From Benincasa hispida (lineage: Eukaryota; Streptophyta; Magnoliopsida; Cucurbitales; Cucurbitaceae): DNA of 64,000 nt. The notes below the pieces were generated by a model. That model ran no database searches and was not told the DNA's origin. It saw only the letters and a list, made by a program, of their open reading frames with translations. The stretch's first letter is position 1. Each line of letters begins with the position of its first letter. Shown here piece after piece: positions 23,101-33,539 of this stretch. The position numbers were made by a program, and so were the translations under genes. The DNA lies in assembly GCF_009727055.1 (NCBI RefSeq), contig NC_052357.1, forward strand, positions 10,377,114 through 10,441,113. Reading direction: 5' to 3'.

Positions 23101-25773
23101 AGATATCATGAAATTAGATAATAAAAGTTACCTGTAAGTGGTTGCATGCCATATACGAACAGTACCATCCTCAGAACCTGTGACAATGATAGGTAGTTCT
23201 GGATGGAAACAAACAGCAGACACATTGTGCGTATGACCTTCAAGTGTTTGAACGCAACTTTTGGTTTGATAGTCCCACACCTGTTTTCACATGATTTAAT
23301 GAAATGTCTTCCATTTGGATCCAATGAGAGATGTGTTACAAATTAGAATAATAGAGACCTTAGCAGTGTGATCATCAGAACCAGTAATTAGATAGGGTTT
23401 GTCACCGCCAGTAAAGTAATCAACACAATTTACACCCTTCTGATGGGCATCCAATGTAAAATTAGGGTCAGGAGAGCCAAGATTCCAAATCTGCCACAAA
23501 AATTTCACCAAAATTTATCCAGCATCAACATATAGGAATAGATAAGAAATTTCATCATTAGGAAATTCTCAATGTTACCTTAATAGTGCGGTCAAGAGAA
23601 GCACTTGCAAAGGTGTTGGTATCTTTGGGATTAAATGTTACTTGCATCACATAGTGAGAATGTCCCTCAAAAATTTGAGTGCACACCCAACCCTTCTCCC
23701 AATCCCAAAGCTTTATGAGCATATCATCAGATGATGACAGAACATATGGAAGTGTAGGATGAACTGCAACACACCTGATGTAATCTGTATGAGCCTCAAA
23801 GACTTTTATCTTATCCATTGTATTATAATTGTAGACACGGATGAACATGTCATCAGCACCAGCAACAACCCATTGCTTCCGCACAATAAACTTGGCTGAC
23901 CTAACTGCCAACACAGCAAACACACAACAAACACTTCATAGCATATTCTTCCATCCTCTCACCTTACCTCTATCTCACCATATTACTTTACTGCTTACCT
24001 GGTAACTCAGTGACCTCAAAAGACTTGACCATGATCTGCAGAAGTCCCCAGAGGATTCATTTAACTTTCAAGTAATTCCAAAGTTCACAAAAGTCAAAAA
24101 TAGACAACCAAATTATTTAGAGATTTCAGAGATGGAAGGAGAGGTATTTTGCATAGATCCACATTGCATGTGCCCACCAATATCCAAAGTAGAACTCACA
24201 AATAACAAATCATTCTTATAACCCATAGAAATTCTTAACAAAGAAAACCTCCATAAAAGTGCTGTAAACTCAAGAAAAAGGGAAAAATTATAATAACTCA
24301 AGAAAACAACTAGAGTTATATGTAAATGTTTCTTATAATACATAATTATTTATTTGGGTAATTCCTCTTGTAGGATCTCCTGTTCTCTTCTACCAAATAA
24401 GCTATATGATTAATGACTTAGTTTTTATGCTTTTTTCCTCAAAAATAAGGTTTGAGTTTCTTCTCCAAAGCAATATGAGAAAACTTTAAAAACTAGAGAG
24501 ACTCCCACGTCAAATCATAGGTTTCACGAGTTCCATTTCAAATGACAATTATCTGACTCATGAAACCATGTCGGAACTTATTTGGACAAGCTTTTGAGGT
24601 AGACCATGGAATCATAATGAAAATGAAGTAACAAACTTCAGGAAATACAAGAACTCGTTGATGTAAAAAAATGTTCTGAGTAATTAGAGAAATCTGGTTT
24701 CATTTTTAAAGCATTTTTGAAGTACTTACAGTAAAATAAAAGTTCAAAAAGCATCCATGTACTCATCAATGATAACATATCCATACCTGGGACTGATAGT
24801 TCCAGATGCATACAGTTCCCGAATACAAACTCGCCAGAATCCTGCAGTAAGGTGTGCATCAGAACCTTCAAGGTTTCTTCATCTCTTTTGAAGTGGAAAT
24901 ATAATATAATCACATTTTGGGAAGTCTTAAAGATTCGAACCAGATGGGAAACAAATCATCATGGAGTACAATATCCTAACATAACGCCATAATTTTAACT
25001 AGCTCAAAATGGCCAAATATGTAGCATAGCCACACCACTGTAAAGAAGCACCTATGGCCACTCTAATTGCCTATAAAGGGGCAAGAAAACTATAGTGCTA
25101 TAAACCCAGATAGAATTTTTAAAAAAAAAAGAAATAAAAAAGCCTGTCCAACTTACCATGGTTCTGTTGGATGCAAATCCACAGATTTTACCCTTTCCGA
25201 TCTTTGAGCGAGTTTCCTCTGAATCAAATAATAAGAAAACCATATTTTAAAACACATAACAAGAATTAGAAATAATCAAAATCAAACACATTTATTCATT
25301 TAACTGAAAATCAGATTACCTTGATTTCTAGTCTCAGAGGCTGCGAATACACAAACAACCAAAAAAAGAAATTATAATTAGTAGCAGAAATAACGATTCG
25401 AAGTCGTAGACATGAATAAAAAAAAGTTTCAGCAATAGCCGCGAAATTCATTGGCATATGAACTTCCATGGACCAAACATTATAATGCCAGATCCTAACG
25501 TCCTTCGTCTCTCAGAAAATGCAATAGAAAGAGGGGGAGAGATCAATTCCGTATCTATGTCTCAAACAAACTAAAGGAAGAACCAATTCAAGCTCTCGCA
25601 ATCAACTTTTCAAAGCGAAAAATCAAAGAATTCGGAAACCAATTCCAATGTCAACAGAACTGTGCAAAAACTGAGCAATTGAGATCAAATCGTAGCAGAT
25701 TTCAACCAGATCTAAGCAATAATTGAAAGCAGATGCGTTCAAATAAATGGAAGGAAATCTTCAAACTCACCAT
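14590..25773 (-). CDS. COPB2: Coatomer subunit beta' (beta'-COP), 24 coding exons
   Basis: beta'-COP is a cytosolic subunit of the COPI coat on Golgi-derived vesicles. With alpha-COP it forms the outer layer and its WD40 propeller binds dilysine ER-retrieval signals on cargo.

Exons in transcription order (high to low coordinate): 25773-25771, 25340-25320, 25218-25157, 24841-24787, 24035-23999, 23904-23579, 23490-23359, 23280-23132, 22699-22631, 21421-21271, 21182-21117, 20609-20421, 19715-19575, 19459-19385, 19225-19049, 18901-18810, 18724-18608, 18061-17947, 17779-17708, 17609-17413, 17344-17251, 16567-16461, 15718-15589, 14748-14590. All introns are GT-AG. The lengths sum to 2736 bp (911 residues plus stop), near the roughly 920 usual in plants.

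WD40 repeats fill about residues 10-300 ([39 protein letters not shown]). A second propeller-like region and an alpha-solenoid (to about 800) follow, then an acidic tail ending [13 protein letters not shown]. Family identity is very sure; exon ends were read by eye. Confidence 0.96.
20083..20128. repeat. AT microsatellite in COPB2 intron 12
   Basis: Nearly pure TA dinucleotide run in the 705-bp intron between exons 13 and 12. It is likely to be polymorphic in length. Confidence 0.9.
21422..22630 (-). other. COPB2 intron 9, with repeats
   Basis: The largest intron I resolved, about 1.2 kb. It contains a perfect 31-bp tandem duplication (21733-21794) and a copy of the dispersed repeat also seen at 12850-12990 (about 21905-22060). 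The ORFs at 22095-22364 and 22423-22617 are intronic and look like no protein. Confidence 0.7.
22694..22762 (-). repeat. 36-bp tandem duplication across the intron 8 acceptor
   Basis: Two copies with a period of 36 bp each contain, on the - strand, the sequence AAATCTCAG followed by GCTTGA. The copy next to exon 9 (acceptor just above 22699) is the one that keeps the frame. The upstream copy is a duplicate acceptor. Confidence 0.9.
25320..25340 (-). other. COPB2: COPB2 microexon 2 (21 bp)
   Basis: The - strand reads an acceptor GCAG, then 21 bases encoding PLRLEIK, then donor GTAATC. These seven residues follow the initiator Met (exon 1, 25771-25773) and precede [11 protein letters not shown] (exon 3), which rebuilds the conserved N-terminus MPLRL(D/E)[13 protein letters not shown] of plant beta'-COP. 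Both flanking introns are in phase 0. Confidence 0.93.
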
Positions 25774-26168
25774 ATTGAGCAAATGAGAGCTTGAGAAGTG
25801 AGATCTTGATCGTTACAACCAAGCTATGAAGGTGATCGCAGCTTGGAGAAGAGAAATGGGGAGAGAGGTTTCAGAGTTGAACCATGGAAGTCTTTCGTGT
25901 TAATATGAGGAGGGAGGGAGAGTAGATCGAAGCTTAGCAGTTACGTCATAAATTTACGACAATGCCATTCGCGACGGAATGATTCAGCCCAGCCAATAGG
26001 ACGATGAACAACGAAAAAAGTTTTGACCGCTGTGAAGGTCAGATCGAAATCGACGGTCACATCGCTCCTTGGCCACGCTGGCACCTCTTGCATGTCGGTC
26101 CCACGTGTAAATGCTAAAAGTATTTTTCTTCATATTTTTTTGAATACTAAAGTGTTAAAAGCATTCCT
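25774..26168 (-). promoter_or_regulatory. COPB2: COPB2 5' UTR and proximal promoter
   Basis: About 395 bp separates the start codon from the Gypsy LTR. Pyrimidine-rich stretches on the - strand at about 25845-25925 look like a plant 5' UTR. Candidate sites are a bZIP-type TGACGTAA (- strand, 25941-25948), a CCAAT box on the + strand at 25992-25997, TTGGCCACG at about 26070-26078, which resembles the ER-stress element ERSE-II with its spacer base missing, and a G-box-like CCACGTGT at 26101-26108. No convincing TATA box was seen. Functions of these sites are inferred from motif likeness only. Confidence 0.5.
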
Positions 26169-26280
26169 CGTAACATCCCAAATTTTTTTAAGATAATTTT
26201 CATTAAATTATCTTTAAATATTTAACCGTTATTATGGATAATTAAAGTTAAAATTTATTTAGAGACAAGATAATTAATTT
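26169..26280 (+). repeat. Gypsy 5' LTR, piece 1
   Basis: It aligns with the start of the 3' LTR (35327-35440), including ATCCCAAATTTTTT and GACAAGATAATTAATTT-like blocks. The part equivalent to 35441-35750 is missing here and replaced by other DNA. Confidence 0.85.
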
Positions 26281-27450
26281 ATTTGGATGGTAAAATTCTC
26301 TACGAGTCTTCGACCCAATCAAGACGGAGAATCCCCAATTTATTCGAGGACAGAGTTAAACCGGATATTTAAATCGAGTCCCCGATCTAGAGACGGGGAG
26401 GGAAGCTTCTGCATGCAGCTTTTCCCTCTCCGAGGGGAGTGTAGCTACACTCGGCTAGTCATGCAGTAATCATGATCGACATATAACCTGCAGTTGATGC
26501 CGTCTTGTCTTGGTTACGAGCTTCCTTATAGCATTGCCATTGTACGCGAGTCCATAATAGGAAGTGATTAGTCCAACCGAGGTTCATCAACCATTTACGA
26601 TATTCGATCAGAAAGTTCTTCAAATGATAATCAAGGTGAGTGAAGCACCCCCGGGTGGAGGTGTGAAAGAACAACTATTTCCTCACATGTTGAGGACTGT
26701 TGATTGGATAGTCAATTTATATTTAAATATGATTTAAATATAAATCCACCAATAGGAATTCATGATGATGGAATTTGTGTAAAATTGATTTAATATTTGA
26801 TATTGAATTAATTAGAATTAATTAAATAATTAATTATTAATTATTAATTTTATTAGAAAATTAATTTATGAAATTAATAAACTTTTCAATTTTTGAAATC
26901 AAAATTGATTTTAGAAATCATTTTGAAATTAGAAAAAGGTTGAAAAATACAAATTTGAAAAGTTGGATTTCTCCAATAAAAAACAGGTAGCTTACTAAAT
27001 TTTCCACCATTTCTTGATTCAATCTTCCAAGCATGAGGTGCTCTCCATGCAGCCTTATTCATTGCATGATTGTCTTGCAATAAATAGAGAAGATTTGAAG
27101 TGGAAATCGGGTATGCATCAATTGAGTTTTTGCTGAAAAACTTAAACTGAAGAAGGTGTTCTTCAAGAGGGTGCAATAATGAGCTTCTTCTCCAAATTCT
27201 CTTCATTCAAGCTTAATTTGAGTCCCACAACTCAATCTAAGGCTCCAAGAGAATAGTAAGGAAGACTTGAGGTGGTTCACAAGATTTGGAGAAGATTTGC
27301 AGTTGAATTCAAGTTTCAAGAGATTCTAGGAAGGTATGACTTGAAACCCTCTTATTATTATATGAGCATACTTTATTTACATCCAAAATTAATTAATTAG
27401 AATGTTTATTGATCCTTGTTGCTTCCGCTGCATGCTGATATACTCCTACA
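26281..27450 (+). mobile_element. Insertion 1 in the Gypsy LTR: partial Copia-type LTR plus unassigned DNA
   Basis: The right part (about 26700-27450) follows the layout of the LTRs at 30693-32844: an AT-rich TTTAAATATGATTTAAATAT block, a central block, and an end with TTGCTTCCGCTGCATGCTGATA then CTCCTACA. The left part (26281-26700) is GC-richer and I cannot assign it. No clean target duplication is visible, so the insertion is probably truncated at its left end. ORFs at 26287-26469, 26459-26674 and 26886-27206 look like no protein. Confidence 0.6.
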
Positions 27451-27487
27451 TATATGTGTGCCGCTGCATGCTGATGGAGTACATATA
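27425..27487. repeat. Imperfect 33-bp tandem duplication
   Basis: CCGCTGCATGCTGAT and ACATATATGTGTG occur twice in the same order (27426-27460 and 27461-27490). Between them one copy reads ACTCC and the other GGAGT, its reverse complement, so a micro-inversion accompanies the duplication. Confidence 0.7.
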
Positions 27488-28572
27488 TGTGTGCAAGGGT
27501 TAGGTGAGGAAAAACAAAAGGAAAAAAAAAAAAAAATTAAATCTCACCCTCGTTAACCGTGAACCCCATCGCCCCCCCAAAATCCATCTTCTCATTCGTA
27601 ATGCGAATAAACGCCTGCCGCCACCGTTAGCCTCCTTCCGCTAGCGTTCAACTGGTTGTCCAATGTCGTCTCCTTCAATCAGACTAGCACCACAAGTCGC
27701 CATCTGTCACTCCGCCTTCAGGCAGCTGCACTGCCAGGTCTATTCACACCGCTCTAATGGGTTTCATGTTGTTGTTCACCTCTTGTCGCTAGAGCTCTGC
27801 CGCGACTCACGCCACGTTGTCCCTTCACCGTCGTCAGCCCAGCGTTGCCGCATGCCATCAGCTTCATCGACAACCTCCTTTACTTGTCGGAATTCATCAA
27901 AATTTGCCTTTTGGGGTAAGATTTTTGGGTGTTTTGGGTTGTTTTTGTTTGACTCTTTAAAGACCATTGAGTTTCTGTCCTGAATCTTATTGTTTTGAAC
28001 GTTCAGAGGTTGATTTGGAGCTTTTGGAAGAGATTAGAGATTGTCAGTGGTGTTAAAGGTTCGATTTTAGAGATTTTGGTAAGTGTTTGTGATTTTTTTT
28101 TCTCTTGAAAAGATTATAGACTCTAATTAAACTTGGACTAAACTCATGTTACCCATATTGTCTTGGATTTAAATTGAAGGTTCGAAGGGATTTTTTTGAA
28201 TCAAAAGCAACTTGTCTAATAGTTTTAAGGTCGATTATGAGGCAATTTTCATATTGGAGATTAATTTGAGATTTACACCAAGAAGTTTCTCAAGCTAAGA
28301 GAGTTGATTTTGCTTCGTTTATATTGAATAAGTGATTTTCTACTGGAATACCCTTGAGTTGGACACTCAAGATAAGTAAAAATGTTAACTAGATGGTACC
28401 ATAAATGTATGCTAAAGATTGATTTGAATGATTTGCTAAGCTATGTAATTTTAAGCTACATTATGAGCATGTTGGAAAGCCATGAACTATGACTTTATGT
28501 TTAAGTCTATTTCACTACGGTGTGCATGCTAGGCTAAGGGATGACTGTTAACTCTCCTATCGGGTTGTGTAT
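27451..28572 (+). repeat. Gypsy 5' LTR, piece 2
   Basis: It continues the Gypsy LTR after insertion 1. The ORF at 27663-27983 is Ser/His/Cys-rich, has no recognisable domain, and lies inside an LTR, so I do not treat it as a gene. Bases 28568-28572 (TGTAT) are the left target copy of the next insertion. Confidence 0.7.
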
Positions 28573-30524
28573 TGAAGGAACTCGTTTTGAAGGAGATCCT
28601 TGGGCGGAAGCGGATCGTCCAAATTCCATTTTTATTGAAAACATAATTTTCATTAAACATACAAGATAGATATTCAATATAAATTACATCATGCTAGATA
28701 GAAGAAAAGGGTTCAAGATACATTACCTTTGAAGACCTTTTCTCTTCACGTAACTCTCTCGTACAATCACGAACTCAGCAACTTTTGAAGACCTTCTTCA
28801 ATAACTTCTCGAACCAAATAGATCGAACACAACCATAGTAAGCCTTTGGTATTCTCAGGGTGAGTACCCAAGAGTGCTGGGTTCTGACTATTTTGGTTAG
28901 GAGGGATTGTTTGAGTTTGGAGGAAGAAGAAGATTGAAGCACACAGAACATTTCTGTATATTCAATCGTTTTGCCAAAAACAAAGTAAGTCGTATATGTG
29001 TATTAGGAAGAAGAAGAAAACTAATTTTTCTTTTATTTCTTTTTGCCACAAAACCATTAACCACTCACTAAGATGGTTGGAGAGAAAATAGGAAGTTATT
29101 ATTCAAAAATAATAAAATAAATATAAATAAATATAATAACTAACTTATCATATTATATTTATATTTATATTAAATTATATGTTATATCAAATATAACATA
29201 CAACCTATAGTTTTAATATTGTATAACATACAACATAAACTANTATTATATTTATATTTATATTAAATTATATGTTATATCAAATATAACATACAACCTA
29301 TAGTTTTAATATTGTATAACATACAACATAAACTATAGTTTTTTTCTCTATTTTATGGCATTTAATATAAATCATATTTATATTAAATTTAATAACTATA
29401 AATCACATTCAAATATTTATTTACTCCAATTAAACAATAATGTATCAAATACATTATGAAAATTATATCATATATAAATCCCTCTTATTAATTTGAACAA
29501 TTCAAATTAACCCAAAAACTGATTCTCAACTAAATCATTTTGAGCTACCAAGGGAATCATATAGACTTGTAACTTGAAGCTCCAACGGTACATGAATATT
29601 AATTAGACTCTTTAATTACATTATCCACCCTTCGTTAACTGTCGGGCACACCACTAAAGATCGATAGCTACACTCTTCGCACTACAAATATATTTATGTG
29701 TCCATTGGATATAACCAATCAACAATACGATGACCCTTCACAAATTGCTTGCAAGTACAATTGGACCAAATTACCGTTTTGCCCCTATAGTTACATCTAA
29801 CTTCTTAAGTACCATTGATCCCTCTAATGAACAATAGATCATAGTCCTACTATGACTAAACCTCCTCGGGCCAGGAGAGGGTGTGGCACCACATTGTTCA
29901 AGACTTTGAATCAGCCCTTAAGGGAGCAATTTATCTACTTAACTCTGCTTCGAGGAAGGAGTGAATTTCATCTTATGTAGTTGTGTTCCTAGCTCCCCAA
30001 TCAGATGAATCCTCAAAATGATAGGCTTGTTGAGTCGACAATATGACCACTCTCACCCATACAAATTAAAGGACCGCCCTTATAGGCAGAAGTTCACAAC
30101 TCAATCAGGATTGAGGTCATGTTATTATGGTCATCCTGGTGAAATGTAAGTCTCTATTATGAACGGTGTTATATAATGTGACTAAACATTTCGTGGTCCG
30201 GTCTTGTATAAACTCCTTTGTATAGAATATCTCCGTTCGCATGTCTAATACATGAATGATTAGGATCAGACCTTATCCATATACTACATACCATTTAAGT
30301 TATCACTTAAACATGATCCACCTATATGTCTCCATATACATGTTTAAGTAACAACGATAACCTTGGATGTTAGTTTATTGGTTTGTGGTTAATGCAACTA
30401 AAATATCACATATTTTATAGACAAAGTGAATAAAATATCATATATTATTAATCACATAAAAGTTTATTCATACAAAGTTTACAAACTATAGAACCTTACG
30501 AGATTTAGGGCATCAACCCCAACA
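28573..30524 (-). mobile_element. Insertion 2: inverted solo LTR (Copia-type)
   Basis: On the - strand it begins TGTTGGGGTTGATGCCC and ends CCTTCA. On the + strand that is TG...CA. The flanks TGTAT (28568-28572) and TGTAA (30525-30529) match at 4 of 5 bases, as expected for an old target duplication. The LTR core blocks (CCGTTTTGCCCCTATA, ACAAATTGCTTGCAAG-like) correspond to the other LTRs in reverse. No coding domain lies inside. It contains a 92-bp duplication around an N at 29243, so its true length is nearer 1859 bp. Confidence 0.8.
29151..29335. repeat. 92-bp exact duplication around a single N (probable assembly artefact)
   Basis: Bases 29151-29242 and 29244-29335 read the same by eye and are separated only by the N at 29243. 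Confidence 0.92.
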
Positions 30525-30692
30525 TGTAAATCCTATGTTAGTGAGCCTTTGGGTTCACCATTTATGACTATTTCGGTATTCCTATGGGATCACCACTGTT
30601 GTTATGATTTATGTTCCTTGGGGTTCACACTTACGACTGATTTGATATTCCTAGGGGAGCACTACCTATGCCATGTCATACCATGCTATGCT
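30525..30692 (+). repeat. Gypsy 5' LTR, piece 3
   Basis: A short stretch between insertions 2 and 3. It has short repeated phrases (GGTTCAC, GATTTGATATTCCTA-like). Its right end, ATGCT at 30688-30692, is the target copy of insertion 3. Confidence 0.7.
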
Positions 30693-32844
30693 TGTTGGGT
30701 TGTGTGTCCTAAAACTCACAGTTTGTAAAGTTAAACACATTCTATTATCAATAAAGATGTTATTCAACTTTTCTTCAATAAAGTTGTTATTGAATCTTTA
30801 AATTGCATTCGTAAAGTCAAAATCCAATGAACTAAGATCCATGGCTATTACATGAATACTTGAACTTTATATAGAGACATAAAAATGGATTAAGTTCGAG
30901 CAAATAACCAAAATGGTCTATAGTATATGCATAAGGTTGGGTGCCTCATTCTAGTAACACTATTGGATGCGGCCTACTCTGTAGCAGTTACAAGTTGTTG
31001 TAAAGGTGCTACAAACGAAGTGATCCTGATTCGTTCATGTATTGACATGAGGAGTGGAGGCGTCCTATGCAATGAGTTTGCATAAGATCAGACTAAGAAA
31101 TAAGTCACTCTTACTTTATAACGTTTTTTACTATTTAAGATTAACTATTTTGCTTAGATGACCTAGGTAACTTGATCTTAATCCTGAGCTAACTATGAAC
31201 TCCTGTTTATTCGGGATTATCCTTAGATTTTTATGGGTAAGGGTTGGCTCAACAATGTCGGCTCAATAAACCTCCCATTTTAGGGGTAAAACCAGGTAGA
31301 TAGTTGTGGACATAGGGTACAATAAGGAATTCACGCCTACCCGATTTAGGGATAGAAGAAAGATTGTTCTCTTAAGTACTGAATAGGTTGTTTTCTTAAG
31401 TACTGAATCCAATTCTTGAACAAGGGGCCTCATCCTCTCACCGGTTTGAGAGGGATCCAGTTTAGTGATTGGATCATAAACTAGTTGTTCAACAGAGGAT
31501 CAGTAGGAACTTAAGGAATAAGACGTAATATTGGGGTTAAAACAGCATAGTGACCCAGTCGTTATTACGAACAACCTGTGAAGGGTCGACTTACTGGTTA
31601 TGGTTAAATCATGTGGACACAAATATATCTACAGTGATGAGAGTGCAACTATCGAGCTATAGTGGTGTGACTTGATGGTTAACGNTACTGGTTATGGTTA
31701 AATCATGTGGACACAAATATATCTACAGTGATGAGAGTGCAACTATCGAGCTATAGTGGTGTGACTTGATGGTTAACGAATACTAATTAATTTGGTCTAA
31801 AGAGTTTAGCCAATTAATTTTAATCGTTGGAGCTCATGATCTGTAAATCCATCGGGTCCATTTACTAGCTCGTAAAACATGAACACCTTGAATTATTAAA
31901 TTGAGTGAATTTGGAATGATATCAATTTAAATTGTTCAAATTGAATTTCAATTCGAAAATGTTCAAATTGAATTAGGGTTTGAACTTGAATAGGTTCAAA
32001 TTCAAATTAGGGTTTGTATAATTATATATGATATAATTAACGTTTAATTTATTAAAATTAAACGAAATTGGAGAGTTTATAATATTTAAATATTGATTTA
32101 AATATCAATTACATGAATAAGATTCATGTTTAAAATTATGTATGTGATTAATTTAATATTTGATATTGAATAAATTAATTAATTAATTATGTTTAATTAA
32201 TTAAAATCAAATTAATTTCCAATTTTAAATTCAATTTAAGAAATTGAATTTTGTAATTTTAGATTTGATTAATTAGAAATTAGTTAAATCAAAATTTGAT
32301 TAATTATAGGATTAATTAAAAGGAAATAAATTTGAAATACAAATTGGAGTTCAAAATGGGTTTTCCCATATTTTGAACTTAGTAGGAGGTGTTCCTCCTT
32401 GGTGTTCAACACCTAACCCACTCCAATGTTGTTGATTGAGATGTCATTGAGCTGATTCATGAGTGCTTGCATGCACTCAATGAATAAAAAGGCTCTAAAT
32501 TTTGGAGATGGAAAAACGGCTTGCTAATTTTGGGAAAATGCTACAAGTGTCCTTCTTCCTCAAAAACCCTCTCTAATTCCTTCACCAAATTCACACCATT
32601 TTGAGCTCCACCACTCAAATTCGAGGTTGAGAATAGTAGAGAAGATCTCTTGGTAGTTCACTAAAGAATTGGAGCTGGAATCACATGAAAAGCAGCTTGG
32701 ATTTAGAGGATTTCATCAAAGATGTGTGAAACTTGAAACCTACTTGTGATTTTATGCAAAAGCATGCTTTAGAACTCAAATTAAAAGTAATTAGAGTGCT
32801 TATTGATTCTGTTTGCTTCTGTTGCATGCTAGTATATCCCTTTA
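30693..32844 (+). mobile_element. Insertion 3: solo LTR (Copia-type) with TSD ATGCT
   Basis: It starts TGTTGGGTTGTGTGTCCTAAAACTC-like, the clade's usual start, and ends TCCCTTTA (a CA end changed to TA). Perfect 5-bp repeats ATGCT flank it at 30688-30692 and 32845-32849. It shows LTR blocks in the expected order and no primer site or coding domain, so it is a solo LTR. A 93-bp duplication around the N at 31685 inflates its length of 2152 bp to about 2058 bp of real sequence. Confidence 0.88.
31592..31778. repeat. 93-bp exact duplication around a single N (probable assembly artefact)
   Basis: Bases 31592-31684 and 31686-31778 read the same by eye, separated only by the N at 31685. Confidence 0.92.
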
Positions 32845-33326
32845 ATGCTATGCTACGTTATGTTATATACATTATGCCAATGTTAGGTCGGATTTAACAG
32901 TTCACCCAAATGGCTCTAGTAGGGGGTCACTTACTGAGTATTTTTATACTCAACTTTTCATATTTTATGTTTTTTTTTTCAGGTAAGGACAGAAACAGAC
33001 CAGCGAGTGACAAGAGGGACTTGTGATTGTGCCATATGGGACTAAGAAATCGCTTCTGCTAAATTTATGTTTTTAAGAGTTTTGATGTGAAACTCGATGA
33101 TTGGTTAAAAAAAAAAATTATCTGTGTGTTATTTCTTTAGTTGTTTCAGGGGCCTCAAACAAGGGATTTTATCTATTTGTTTATTTTATTAAAATTATAA
33201 ATTAATTTAAAAGTTGTCTCCATTGTTTTAATGAATTTTACTTCAATAGTCAAAATGTTTTGAATATAAATGTGTAATTATGAGTAACGACCCTTGTCAG
33301 AGTACTCGAAAAGTCGAGTCATTACA
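32845..33326 (+). repeat. Gypsy 5' LTR, piece 4 (3' end)
   Basis: It ends GAAAAGTCGAGTCATTACA, the common terminal sequence of this type of plant Gypsy LTR, directly before the primer site. Confidence 0.8.
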
Positions 33327-33327
33327 G

Positions 33328-33341
33328 TTGGTATTAAAGCC
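33328..33341 (+). other. Gypsy primer binding site (tRNA-Met, decayed)
   Basis: TTGGTATTAAAGCC follows the LTR after one base. It resembles TGGTATCAGAGC with two changes, so it probably derives from an initiator tRNA-Met primer site. Confidence 0.75.
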
Positions 33342-33539
33342 TAAGTTTTAGGTTATGTAGACTGACTTACGATGTAAGTTTTGGTCATGTGTCCTTTATA
33401 GCTATTTACGGATCTTTCATCCTCGTCAGGTATGTTTCTTATTAGACATTCCTAAAAGTATATGTGCACGATATTGCCTGATTCTTTTAAAAGTAATATT
33501 AGACCGTTTCTTGATTGAGGATTAAAAGAGGTCAACTAT

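Noticed and set aside
14590..25773. Separate short antisense ORFs here as independent genes
   Set aside because: They are exons of one COPB2 gene extended into introns, or shadows; the joined exons keep one frame throughout.
27663..27983. 106-residue ORF on the + strand with an overlapping antisense ORF
   Set aside because: It lies inside the Gypsy LTR, has no recognised domain, and both strands are open, which fits GC-richer LTR DNA more than a gene.
28573..30524. Considered as a continuous part of the Gypsy LTR
   Set aside because: Its ends (TG..CA), reverse-oriented LTR blocks and near-matching 5-bp flanks show a separate inverted solo LTR.
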